From DATAAP01 sp041690495 (GTDB taxonomy: Bacteria; Pseudomonadota; Alphaproteobacteria; CACIAM-22H2): DNA of 64,000 nucleotides. The notes under the pieces were generated by a model that saw only the letters and a program-made list of their open reading frames with translations, did not search any database and was not told the DNA's origin. The stretch spans positions 62,001 through 126,000 of the forward strand of contig JAWLHE010000001.1 in the NCBI GenBank assembly GCA_041690495.1, read 5' to 3'. Of this stretch, positions 50,927 to 58,869 are shown in pieces. The position numbers and the translations under genes are program-made. Position 1 is the stretch's first letter. Each line of letters opens with the position of its first letter.

Positions 50927-51109
50927 ATGAGTCGCCGCAGAAAAATCGACGTCGATATCGAGCAGAGGAGCCGCGTCAGGCAGGAGAACGACAGCGACAT
51001 CGACAACGATATCGACGGATCCGACTTCGGAAGCATCGACGTGTCGGTCGATCAGGATATCGACGCCGACGTCGACCAGGATGCAAGCGTCACCATCAAT
51101 ATCTCCTGA
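50927..51109 (+). CDS. Short acidic protein (Asp-rich, 60 residues)
   Basis: A 60-residue acidic peptide preceded by GAGGAGG-like sequence. It starts MSRRRKIDVDIEQRSRVRQ and continues with the shared core ENDSDIDNDIDGSDFGSID, then VDQDIDADVDQDASVTINIS. Charge is strongly negative after a basic N-terminus, with no signal peptide, helix or cysteine. The end (Asp-rich then a short hydrophobic/hydroxyl tail) would suit a C-terminal type I secretion signal, and the ABC/HlyD genes follow 258 bases later. It is the counterpart of the protein at 48774 in the second cassette. Function unknown. Confidence 0.75.
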   Translation: MSRRRKIDVDIEQRSRVRQENDSDIDNDIDGSDFGSIDVSVDQDIDADVDQDASVTINIS

Positions 51110-51367
51110 GATCGCTGGGGCGCTCTTGCCGGAAACCAGCATACCGCGCCGTGCCCGGATGGGTTTGGCTGACCGGGGCACGGACGCGCTGACTGCCACC
51201 GGCGCCGCCGCCCGAGGGCGTGGCGCAGGATCAGGTCCGGCGCGGTCCCGGTTCCGCGGACGTCGTACGGTCCGCGGGCGGGATCGCGCCGGACTCCGCC
51301 CGCCGCATGTCGCATCCGGCGGGGTGAGCCGGCTGGCCATGGCGCCGCGCGAGCCGGACCGCGCGTC

Positions 51368-53092
51368 ATGACGCCGGCTACGGAAATCCAACGGGCCTTC
51401 AAGGCGTGCCGCGTGTCGCTTGCGATGATCGTCGGCTTCAGCTTCTGCGTCAATTTGCTGATGCTGTCGGTCCCGATCTACCTGCTGCAGCTGTACGACC
51501 GCGTGCTGGCCAGCCGCAGCGTCGATACGCTCTTCATGCTGACCGGGATCGTCCTCGTTGCCCTCGCCGTTTTCGCAATCCTGGATACGCTCCGACGCGA
51601 GATGCTCGCCCGGATCGGCGACTGGCTCGATGACCGGCTGCAGCCCGGCGTTCTCAGCGCGGCCTTCCGCTCTGCCCTGCGCAACGATGCGGCTACGGCG
51701 GTTCAGGCCTGGCGCGATCTGGCGGGGTTGCGAACCTTCTTCACGGGGTCGGCGATCGTGCCGATTCTGGACGCGCCATGGGCGCCGATGTTCGTCGCGG
51801 CGCTGTTCCTTGTCCATCCGGTCCTCGGAATGATCGGCATCGGCGGCGCGGTGTTTCTTCTGAGCCTCGCGCTGCTGAACGAGGCACTGACGCGTGCGCC
51901 GCTCACGCGCGCCAATGTCGCCTGGACGAAAGGCAATCATCGTCTCGAAACGGTGCTGCGCAATGCCGAAGTGACCACGGCCATGGGCATGCTCGACGGC
52001 GCGGTGCGGCGGCTCCGCGTCGACTACGCCGAGGCGAAGGACGAGCAGTCCTCGGCCGGGCGCCGCGGCCGGATCATCCAGGGCCTGTCGAAAACCGGCA
52101 GACACATCGTTCAGGTCGTGATCATGGGAACGACCGCGTGGCTCGTTATCAACCAGAGCGTCAGCCCGGGCGCGATCTTCGCGGCTGCGGTCCTGCTCGG
52201 CCGCGCCATGGGGCCGTTCGAGAATGCGATCGGCAGCTGGAAGTCGCTGACCTCCGCGCGGCTGGCCTACCGCCGGCTCACGGGCATCCTGGGGACCCTG
52301 CCGCGGTCCCGGGACCGGATGCCGCTGCCATGTCCCACCGGCAGGCTGACGATCGAGAAGGTCAGCTTCATTCCGCCGGGCGCGGATGCGCCGATCCTCA
52401 ACCGGGTGTCCCTGTCCCTGAAGCCGGGCGAAGTGCTCGGTGTGACCGGCCCGTCAGGGGCGGGGAAATCGACGCTCGCGCGTCTGCTGGCCGGAATCCT
52501 GACGCCGATCGCCGGGCACGTCCGTCTCGACGGAGCGGATATCTCCGTGTGGCTCAACTCCGGCGGGTCGCGCTATCTCGGTTACCTGCCGCAGGACATC
52601 GAGCTCTTCGAAGGCTCGGTCAGGGACAACATCGCACGACTCGCCGATGCCGACCCGGACCAGGTCGTCGCCACCGCGAAGCTGGTGGGATTGCATGAGA
52701 CGATCATGCGGCTGCCGAACGGCTACGATACGGAAATCGGCGAAGGCGGCTCGCGGCTGTCGGGCGGACAGCGCCAGCGCCTCGGCCTTGCGCGAGCCCT
52801 GTTCGGCGCGCCGCGGCTTGTCGTGCTCGACGAGCCGAATGCGAGCCTCGATCAGGAGGGCGAACAGGCGCTGATCTCCGCCATCGAGCAGCTCCGGGAC
52901 GCCGGCACCACCATCGTCGTGATCGCGCACCGGCCGAACATCCTCAGGGTGGCCGACAAGCTGCTTGTCCTGCGCAACGGGTCGATCGGCGCATTCGGCG
53001 AGCGCGAGGCCGTCATCGCCAAGATCAACGCCCGCCGCAACGCCGCGGCGGCAAAGAGAGCGCAGGCGATTACCCAGGTGCAGAGCGCGTGA
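51368..53092 (+). CDS. Type I secretion system ABC exporter (PrtD/LapB-like permease-ATPase)
   Basis: A 574-residue exporter. The N-terminal membrane domain (SLAMIVGFSFCVNLLMLSVP, LFMLTGIVLVALAVFAILDT and others) is followed by the ATPase with Walker A VTGPSGAGKSTLARLL near residue 360, signature LSGGQRQRLGLARALF near 463 and Walker B LVVLDEPNASLD. No C39 peptidase or CLD domain precedes it, so substrates carry uncleaved C-terminal signals as for RTX proteases. The HlyD gene overlaps its 3' end by four bases. The outer-membrane TolC partner is not in the window. Confidence 0.9.
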   Translation: MTPATEIQRAFKACRVSLAMIVGFSFCVNLLMLSVPIYLLQLYDRVLASRSVDTLFMLTGIVLVALAVFAILDTLRREMLARIGDWLDDRLQPGVLSAAFRSALRNDAATAVQAWRDLAGLRTFFTGSAIVPILDAPWAPMFVAALFLVHPVLGMIGIGGAVFLLSLALLNEALTRAPLTRANVAWTKGNHRLETVLRNAEVTTAMGMLDGAVRRLRVDYAEAKDEQSSAGRRGRIIQGLSKTGRHIVQVVIMGTTAWLVINQSVSPGAIFAAAVLLGRAMGPFENAIGSWKSLTSARLAYRRLTGILGTLPRSRDRMPLPCPTGRLTIEKVSFIPPGADAPILNRVSLSLKPGEVLGVTGPSGAGKSTLARLLAGILTPIAGHVRLDGADISVWLNSGGSRYLGYLPQDIELFEGSVRDNIARLADADPDQVVATAKLVGLHETIMRLPNGYDTEIGEGGSRLSGGQRQRLGLARALFGAPRLVVLDEPNASLDQEGEQALISAIEQLRDAGTTIVVIAHRPNILRVADKLLVLRNGSIGAFGEREAVIAKINARRNAAAAKRAQAITQVQSA

Positions 53093-54474
53093 ACGCGACG
53101 GCAAGATCCGTGACGAAAGGACCGGCGAACGTCGTCTATGCGCCGACGCTCGTCGCCGTACCCACCGTTCCGGCGGCCTCGGCGTCGCCGTTCCCGAGAT
53201 TCCGCGGACTCGCCGCGCTCGGCATCGGGATAGTCGGGCTGTTTATCGCGGGTTTCGGCGGATGGTCGTTCTTCGCGCCGCTCGAAAGCGCGGCCATCGC
53301 CACCGGCGTGGTCGAGGCGGAATCCAGGCGAAAGACGGTCCAGCATCTCGAAGGCGGCATCATCGGCGAGATCCTCGTCAATGACGGCGACTTCGTGACC
53401 GAGGGTCAGCCATTGATCCGCCTCGACGACGTCAAGGCGCGTACGCAGCTCGCCGCCCTCAAGGGACAGCTTTGGGACGCGATGGCGCGCGAGGCGCGGC
53501 TCCTGGCCGAGCGCGACGCCCGCGAAAGCATCATCTACCCGGCCAGCCTTGTGCAGCAGATGGACGATCCCGCGGTGCAGCTGGTTCTTGCGGGGCAGAA
53601 CAAGATCTTCGAAACGCGCAGTTCGGTGCTCGGCTCGAAAACGGCCCTCATCGGGCAGCGCATCGCGCAGATCCGCGAGGAGATCGTCGGCCTTCGCGCA
53701 CAGGAATCGGCAACGCGCAAGCGGATCGGCCTGCTCAACCAGGAGATCGCTGGAATCCGCGAACTCGTCAACAAGGGCTACGTGCCGAAGCCGCGCCTGC
53801 TCGCACTCGAGCGCGAGTTCGTCGAGAGCGAAGGGCGGCTGGGTGAGCTCACCGCGCAGATTGCGCGGGCGCGGCAGACGATCGCCGAGTCCGAGATCAA
53901 TATCCTCAGCCTGCAGAACGACTCCCAGAGCGAGATCGCACAGTCGTTGCGGGACACGCAGAACCAGATTCACGACCTGGCCGAGCAGATCCAGGCCGCC
54001 AACCATGTCCTGGCGCGCACCGAGGTGCGGGCGCCGGAGGCGGGCATCGTGACGGATCTCCGCGTCCATACGCCGGGAGGCGTCGTCGCGGCCGGCCAAC
54101 CGCTCCTGGACCTCGTGCCGCAGCAGGACCGCCTCATCGTGACGGCGCAGATCCGGCCGGAAGACATCGATCTCGTGCGTCCCGGGCTGTTCGCGCACGT
54201 GCAGCTCATTCCGTATCGGCAGCGCCGGACGCCACCCATCGACAGCACCGTGTCTTATGTATCGGCCGACCGGCTGGTCGATCAGGCGACGGGGCAGGCG
54301 TATTACGCCGCCAGGGTCGAGGTCGACGAGGAGATGCTGAAGCGGCTTGACGGGGTCGAGATGGTGCCGGGGATGCCCGCCGAGGTCCTGATCAAGACAG
54401 GCGAGAGCACGGTGGCCTTTTATGCGCTCGCGCCGATACTCGACAGTTTCAACCGTGCCTTCCGGGAGAATTGA
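53089..54474 (+). CDS. HlyD-family type I secretion periplasmic adaptor
   Basis: A 461-residue membrane fusion protein: one N-terminal helix (ALGIGIVGLFIAGFGGWSFF), a split lipoyl domain (VVEAESRRKTVQHLEGGIIGEILVNDG, then VRAPEAGIVTDLRVHTPGG), long coiled coils between (about residues 115-305), and the C-terminal barrel VEMVPGMPAEVLIKTGE. It links the ABC exporter to TolC. GTG 53089 overlaps the exporter stop, so the two are translationally coupled. A short RTX gene follows 72 bases downstream. Confidence 0.9.
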   Translation: MNATARSVTKGPANVVYAPTLVAVPTVPAASASPFPRFRGLAALGIGIVGLFIAGFGGWSFFAPLESAAIATGVVEAESRRKTVQHLEGGIIGEILVNDGDFVTEGQPLIRLDDVKARTQLAALKGQLWDAMAREARLLAERDARESIIYPASLVQQMDDPAVQLVLAGQNKIFETRSSVLGSKTALIGQRIAQIREEIVGLRAQESATRKRIGLLNQEIAGIRELVNKGYVPKPRLLALEREFVESEGRLGELTAQIARARQTIAESEINILSLQNDSQSEIAQSLRDTQNQIHDLAEQIQAANHVLARTEVRAPEAGIVTDLRVHTPGGVVAAGQPLLDLVPQQDRLIVTAQIRPEDIDLVRPGLFAHVQLIPYRQRRTPPIDSTVSYVSADRLVDQATGQAYYAARVEVDEEMLKRLDGVEMVPGMPAEVLIKTGESTVAFYALAPILDSFNRAFREN

Positions 54475-54546
54475 CGCGGACCGCGCGCGGCTGCCTTCTG
54501 GATCCGGACCTTCCAGGTCAAGGCAAAATGCAGGGAGGAAATGGCC

Positions 54547-55128
54547 ATGGACGCATCGATCAGCATCCATCAAAGCATCCGCAGCAGCATCTTCGACGGC
54601 GGCAACGATGCTGGTGGCGGCGTCAGCGCCAGTAGCGCCCGGATCAGCACCAGCAGCAGCAGCCATACCAGCAGCCATACCAGCAGCAGCACCGAGAGCA
54701 GCACGACCGTCACCACGAGCCGCATCACGACCGGCGACGACACGATAAGCATCACGCGCGCGGAGGGCGGCTTCGCCGACGATCACATCGAAATTCAGAC
54801 CCAGGCCGGAACGTTCAGCGCGATCCTTGGCAATGAGGGCAACGACACTGTCATCGCCGGTGCGGGAAACGACTTGATCGACGGCGGACCCGGAGAGGAT
54901 ATGCTGACCGGCGGCGCGGGCACCGATGTTTTCCGGTTCGGGCGCGGCTCCGGCGACGACGTCATCGTCGATTTCGTCCGCGGTGTGGACAAGATCGATG
55001 TCAGCGCGCTCGGCATCGGCAGCTTCGCCGAGCTGACCGTCAACGGCAATACGATCGAACTGGGCAACGGCGACACGATCGTCGTTCTGAACGCCGACAC
55101 GCTGAGCGACGGCGACCTGATCTTCTAG
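54547..55128 (+). CDS. Short RTX-type calcium-binding protein, probable type I secretion substrate
   Basis: A 193-residue protein. The N-terminal 60 residues are Ser/Thr-rich (ARISTSSSSHTSSHTSSSTE). RTX nonapeptides follow: LGNEGNDTV, GAGNDLIDGGPGEDMLTGG, AGTDVFRFG, then the usual C-terminal strands and ending LSDGDLIF. RTX repeats bind Ca2+ outside the cell and fold after export. GGAGG at 54534-54538 is only two bases from ATG 54541 and eight from ATG 54547, so the latter is preferred. Directly downstream of the ABC/HlyD pair, it is the likeliest dedicated cargo. It is far smaller than most RTX proteins and has no catalytic domain. Confidence 0.82.
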   Translation: MDASISIHQSIRSSIFDGGNDAGGGVSASSARISTSSSSHTSSHTSSSTESSTTVTTSRITTGDDTISITRAEGGFADDHIEIQTQAGTFSAILGNEGNDTVIAGAGNDLIDGGPGEDMLTGGAGTDVFRFGRGSGDDVIVDFVRGVDKIDVSALGIGSFAELTVNGNTIELGNGDTIVVLNADTLSDGDLIF

Positions 55129-55308
55129 CGCGGCGGCCGCGCGGCTCCGCGGGCTGGCGGCGCGCAGGTCCGCGACCGCTTCGCCGCGATCGGGCCGAAC
55201 GAAGCGCGGCGGATCGTATGTGCCGATTCCGGCAGCGACCAAGTCCTGGTCGAAGACCGGGGGTTCCCGTAAGGCTTCGGCGGATTGTCGGCTGTACTGC
55301 GCGCCGCG

Positions 55309-56076
55309 TCAGCTCGCATGCTCGTCGGGGACGGGCAGTCCGTGCATGACATCCCGGTCCGCGATCTCGACCGCCTGCATGCGATTGGTGGCCCTCAGCT
55401 TGCGCATGATGTTGCGGACGTGAACCTTGACCGTGCTGTCGGCCATGTTGAGCGCGCGCGCGATCTCCCTGTTGGTCCTGCCTTGCCGCAGGAATCTGAG
55501 GACCTCGTCTTCCCTGAACGTCAGATGGAGGGGCTGCATGGAATGCAGGTCCGGCGATTCGACGTCGCATGCGGGCGGCTCGGGATGATCCTGCGCAAGG
55601 CCCTGCAAGGCCGGCCCGGCATCGGCTGGCGCGGCGGGCACGAACAGGCCGCCGGCGAGCACGACACGCAGCCCCGCGAGCATGTCGGGCGCGCTGAGAT
55701 AGGTCGGCATGTAACCCCTGACTCCGAGCCGGAGGGCGATTTGAACCTCGCTGATGTGCACGGAGTTGGCGAGAAGCACGAGCGGTATGCCGGGGAAGCG
55801 CGTGCGAAGGCAACCGATGTCGCGCCTGATTTCCGAGTCGCCGACGCGTGCCGAACCGATGTTGAAGACCGACAGGTGGATCAGGCCGGTGGCTGCGGTC
55901 GATTCGTCGAATGCTTCGGCATGAGCGACGGCGATAACCTCGAACATGCCGCCGGCCGACCGCAGGAACTCCGCCACCGGTCCGCGGGACGGCGGCTGAG
56001 GATCGACCAGCAGCAGCAGCCGCATCTGGGGCGAATGCTTCGACGACTTCTCGGATGTGTAGGGCAAGATCGGCAT
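55309..56076 (-). CDS. Second LuxR/NarL-type regulator with degenerate receiver domain
   Basis: A 255-residue regulator similar in layout to the one at 45546. The receiver-like half (MRLLLLVDPQPPSRGPVAEF, IPLVLLANSVHISEVQIALR, LGVRGYMPTYLSAPDMLAGL) lacks the phospho-acceptor Asp (LIHLSVFNIG). The HTH is normal: LTFREDEVLRFLRQGRTNRE, IARALNMADSTVKVHVRNIM. ATG 56076 has AAAGGGGG upstream and gives the standard receiver start. It converges on the RTX gene and is the second candidate activator for the composite promoters. Confidence 0.85.
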   Translation of the reverse strand: MPILPYTSEKSSKHSPQMRLLLLVDPQPPSRGPVAEFLRSAGGMFEVIAVAHAEAFDESTAATGLIHLSVFNIGSARVGDSEIRRDIGCLRTRFPGIPLVLLANSVHISEVQIALRLGVRGYMPTYLSAPDMLAGLRVVLAGGLFVPAAPADAGPALQGLAQDHPEPPACDVESPDLHSMQPLHLTFREDEVLRFLRQGRTNREIARALNMADSTVKVHVRNIMRKLRATNRMQAVEIADRDVMHGLPVPDEHAS

Positions 56077-56434
56077 CCGCGCCCCCTTTGCAGCTGGTGT
56101 TCCTGAGAACGATCCAAAGCGGCCCTCGATCGAGGGGCCGCCCTGCAACAAGATCCGCTTACGTCTGCATCGCCTCTGTATTGCGGCAGCAACCGCAATG
56201 GCCCCGAATTCCTCATTGGCTCGAGCCGCTCTCGGACTCGAGCCGCACCGTCTGGTTCTTTTGGGCCAAGGCTCTCCCGAGATTCAGTTTCCAGAAACAA
56301 ACCCGAGATTCAAGTAAAAACAGACGGGATAGGGCTTAATATTACGTGTAGTGGAATTGCCATGAAGCGCGGATTTTAACTGTGCTGTAACTGCCCCGTC
56401 GGCCGAAAGTGCCCGCGGTCCGTTTCGCCGGTCG
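56077..56434. other. AT-rich intergenic region upstream of the second LuxR gene
   Basis: About 360 bases; 56290-56395 is markedly AT-richer than the rest of the window (for example GGGCTTAATATTACGTG), which fits promoters for the minus-strand luxR gene or for an unknown transcript. No copy of the composite box was found here, and no RNA gene is recognised. Confidence 0.4.
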
Positions 56435-56782
56435 CTATGTATCCTCGAGCAAAGTCCGGAGAATCGCGATCATCGGCGACTCGGCCCCGCCCGTATCCTG
56501 ATTTGCGGGCCGCGCAAAGCGATCGAGGTCCGTGGTGACCAGCATCCTCAGGCCGGGATGGAGCGTCCTTGCGCGATCGACCAGTCCGGTCGCGTCGAAC
56601 GTTCCCCGCGCCATCACGTCGGCGAGCAGCACGTCGACCTTCCTATGCTCCTGCAACAGGGCATAGGCCTGGTCCGTCGTCGACGCTGCCAGAAACCGAT
56701 GTCCCGCGGATTCGAGCTGGGCCCGGATCTCGTCTCGCGTATCCTCGCGCGTCACCACGGCGAGAATGGTCTTCGCGGCACC
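56435..56782 (-). CDS. Stand-alone response-regulator receiver-like protein
   Basis: A 115-residue single-domain protein: KTILAVVTREDTRDEIRAQL, then VDVLLADVMARGTFDATGLV with the aspartate at the phospho-acceptor place, and LRMLVTTDLDRFARP. It has no output domain. ATG 56782 follows TTGGAG; an upstream TTG is less likely. The acceptor Asp is kept here, unlike in the two LuxR regulators of the region, so it may be the phosphorylatable partner of the system. No histidine kinase is adjacent. Confidence 0.72.
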   Translation of the reverse strand, partial: GAAKTILAVVTREDTRDEIRAQLESAGHRFLAASTTDQAYALLQEHRKVDVLLADVMARGTFDATGLVDRARTLHPGLRMLVTTDLDRFARPANQDTGGAESPMIAILRTLLEDT

Positions 56783-56871
56783 CATGCGGTCTCCAACGGG
56801 CAATCCGGGGAAGTGGCGACGTCGGGCGCCCGCGGTTGCGCGGCACTCCGCCGGCGGCCGGCGCGATCCCC

Positions 56872-57252
56872 CGCAAGATCTGCCTGACGCCGCCGGCGCC
56901 GTTCGGAGTGGTCGACTTCAGCAAGACCTTCGGCATCGCCGCCTGCGTCGAGCCGGTCGAGCACCGGCCGGACCCGGCCTGGGGGATCGCGGCGGTCGCG
57001 GCCTGCCCGAGGGGCTATGGCCTGGTCGTGTTCTCGACCCTGGTGCAGCCGCCGGATCTCAATGCGCACGGCGTGCGCTGGTGGTGCGTGGCGCCGCGCA
57101 ACGGCCATGTGTCGATCCATTCGCGTCAGTCGCTGGCGCCGTGCTGGAGGCGCGCCGGCTTCGCGCCCGCCCCGTTGGATGACAACCTGCACGTCGCCTG
57201 CCGCCGGTTGCCGGGCTTTGCCAGATATCTCGGCTTTCGCCAGATATCTTGG
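56872..57252 (+). other. Coding-like stretch without a clear start (gene remnant?)
   Basis: One plus-strand frame reads like protein for about 125 codons, with strong G/C third positions (FGVVDFSKTFGIAACVEPVE, WGIAAVAACPRGYGLVVFST, GVRWWCVAPRNGHVSIHSR), but no convincing start or Shine-Dalgarno is visible. The frame continues to 57606 antisense to the next gene. It may be a decayed gene. A 14-base near-repeat CAGATATCT-GGCT occurs twice at 57221-57253. No family recognised. Confidence 0.35.
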
Positions 57253-57294
57253 CTCCGGCACGTCCTAACGACCATCGCGGGGCGCCGGTTCCCT

Positions 57295-57663
57295 CTACTC
57301 GATGATCCGGGTCAGCAGCAGGGCGGCGAGGCCGAGCACGCCGTAGAAGCCGACGACGATGGTCATGACGAACATGACGTTGCCGGCGGTGATGAGGCGT
57401 CGCGCGCTGCGTTCGGATCTGCGCCGCTCGGGCCTCCGGCGCTCCGGTCCGACGACCAGCGCCAGGTAGTACCGGGCGAACGGCAGCGGGATCGAAATGC
57501 GGATGTCGACGGGATGGTCGTCCCACGGTCGCGGCCGGGTTGCCCGCGCGATCGCCTGCTTGAGCTCGGGCGAAAGCCGCGAGTGAATCTCGTCCGGCAG
57601 CCGTGACGACAGCCAATCCTCATCGGAGACGCCGAACAGGCGCGGACCGACGCCACCTTCCAT
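57295..57663 (-). CDS. Hypothetical small membrane protein
   Basis: A 122-residue protein. The N-terminal 60 residues are soluble (DEDWLSSRLPDEIHSRLSPE, DDHPVDIRISIPLPFARYYL). A basic patch of repeated Arg residues (GPERRRPERRRSERSARRL) precedes a hydrophobic C-terminus, NVMFVMTIVVGFYGVLGLAALLL, with one or two helices. By the positive-inside rule the N-terminus is cytoplasmic. No family is recognised. ATG 57663 has GGAAGGTG-like sequence near. The gene stands alone. Confidence 0.6.
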   Translation of the reverse strand: MEGGVGPRLFGVSDEDWLSSRLPDEIHSRLSPELKQAIARATRPRPWDDHPVDIRISIPLPFARYYLALVVGPERRRPERRRSERSARRLITAGNVMFVMTIVVGFYGVLGLAALLLTRIIE

Positions 57664-57789
57664 GAGCCACCCCCCGCATGCGCGCCGCGACGGCAGCGCA
57701 TCGGGAAGCGTAGGCGCAGGACGTTATGATTGCTTTAACGGCGGCGCCCGGGCGTGCTCGCGCCGGCCTGCCGGCCGCCCCCGGGCGGG

Positions 57790-58650
57790 TTACGGCGCCG
57801 CGAGGAACACCTGGCCCTTGGCGATCTCCCCGGTCACCTCGCGCCGCGGGCCGAACTCGACGGCATAGACGGTATAGCCGTACTGCCTGAAGAAGGCGAC
57901 CGCGTCCATGAGCTTGAGGTTCTGGCGATGCCAGTAGCTCGGCTCGTAGAGGAAGAAGATCTTCGGCCGGAAGCGCCGGATCGTCTCGATCCCGCCCTGC
58001 AGCACGTTCCACTCCTCGCCCTGCGCCAGCAGCTTGATGACGTCGAGGCGCTTGATGCCCTGCTGCGCCACGAAGTCGTCGAGCGAGAGGACGTCGACCT
58101 CGATCGAGCCGGTATTCTTGCCGATGTTGTCGCTGTAGAAGCTTGCGTTCGCGTAGTTGCCGATCGACTCGTCGTGCAGGAAGAACGTGCGCTTCTCCGA
58201 CTTCGCCGAGAGTGCCGCCTGGTGGCATTCGACGAAGTCGAGGCCGTTGAGCGCCAGGTTGCGCTTGAGGCGGCCGAACGGATGCGGATCTGGCTCGAAG
58301 CTGAACACGCGGCCGGCGGGGCCGACGCGGTTCCCCATGATCACCGAATGCATGCCGATATTGGCGCCGATGTCCATCGCCACGTGGCCCGGCCGCAGCA
58401 TGCGGTTGAGCAGCTTGCTCACCTCCGGCCGGAACGCGCCGTAGAAATAAATATACCATTCGAGGAACGAGCCGGTGTCGACATGCATCGCCAGCCCGTC
58501 GTCGTAGTCGACGATGCTGCGGACCGGCCGCTCGTTGCCCGGCGGATGCACCTTGCGCAGCAGCCAGTCGGTTCCCTTGGGGTGAAAGCGCCGCGTCAGC
58601 CACGCCAGGACATGGATCGCGTCGGGCGGAACGTTCGGGACGGTCGGCAT
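57790..58650 (-). CDS. FkbM-family methyltransferase
   Basis: A 286-residue SAM-dependent methyltransferase. Motif I is AMDIGANIGMHSVIMG, followed by RVFSFEPDPHPFGRLKRNLA, NASFYSDNIGKNTGSIEVDV, and the FkbM segment KRLDVIKLLAQGEEWNVLQG. FkbM enzymes O-methylate sugars or other small molecules. In most members the post-motif reads DVEG; here it is AQGEE, a notable change in the metal or substrate loop. An in-frame ATG at 58662 is possible. Neighbours give no pathway. Confidence 0.85.
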   Translation of the reverse strand: MPTVPNVPPDAIHVLAWLTRRFHPKGTDWLLRKVHPPGNERPVRSIVDYDDGLAMHVDTGSFLEWYIYFYGAFRPEVSKLLNRMLRPGHVAMDIGANIGMHSVIMGNRVGPAGRVFSFEPDPHPFGRLKRNLALNGLDFVECHQAALSAKSEKRTFFLHDESIGNYANASFYSDNIGKNTGSIEVDVLSLDDFVAQQGIKRLDVIKLLAQGEEWNVLQGGIETIRRFRPKIFFLYEPSYWHRQNLKLMDAVAFFRQYGYTVYAVEFGPRREVTGEIAKGQVFLAAP

Positions 58651-58869
58651 CTGTCCTCGCAAGCTCGGCCCGGCAGGATCCGCGGCGCGATCTGATACGG
58701 TGGCAGGCGTTCCCCTATCGGAGCGCCTGGCGCGCTGTCAACAACGCCGCGCGGCCCCGGATATTCCGGCGGCGGGCACGGTGCGCGGCTGGTCCGGACG
58801 GTGCTTCTGGGCTAACGTGCTCGACCGTCACGGCAACTTCGCCGCAAGCACCGGAGGGACGGCAGGGAT

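Noticed and set aside
54640..54720. AGC/ACC triplet-rich tract considered as a microsatellite
   Set aside because: It encodes the Ser/Thr-rich head of the RTX protein in frame, with codon variation unlike a pure repeat.
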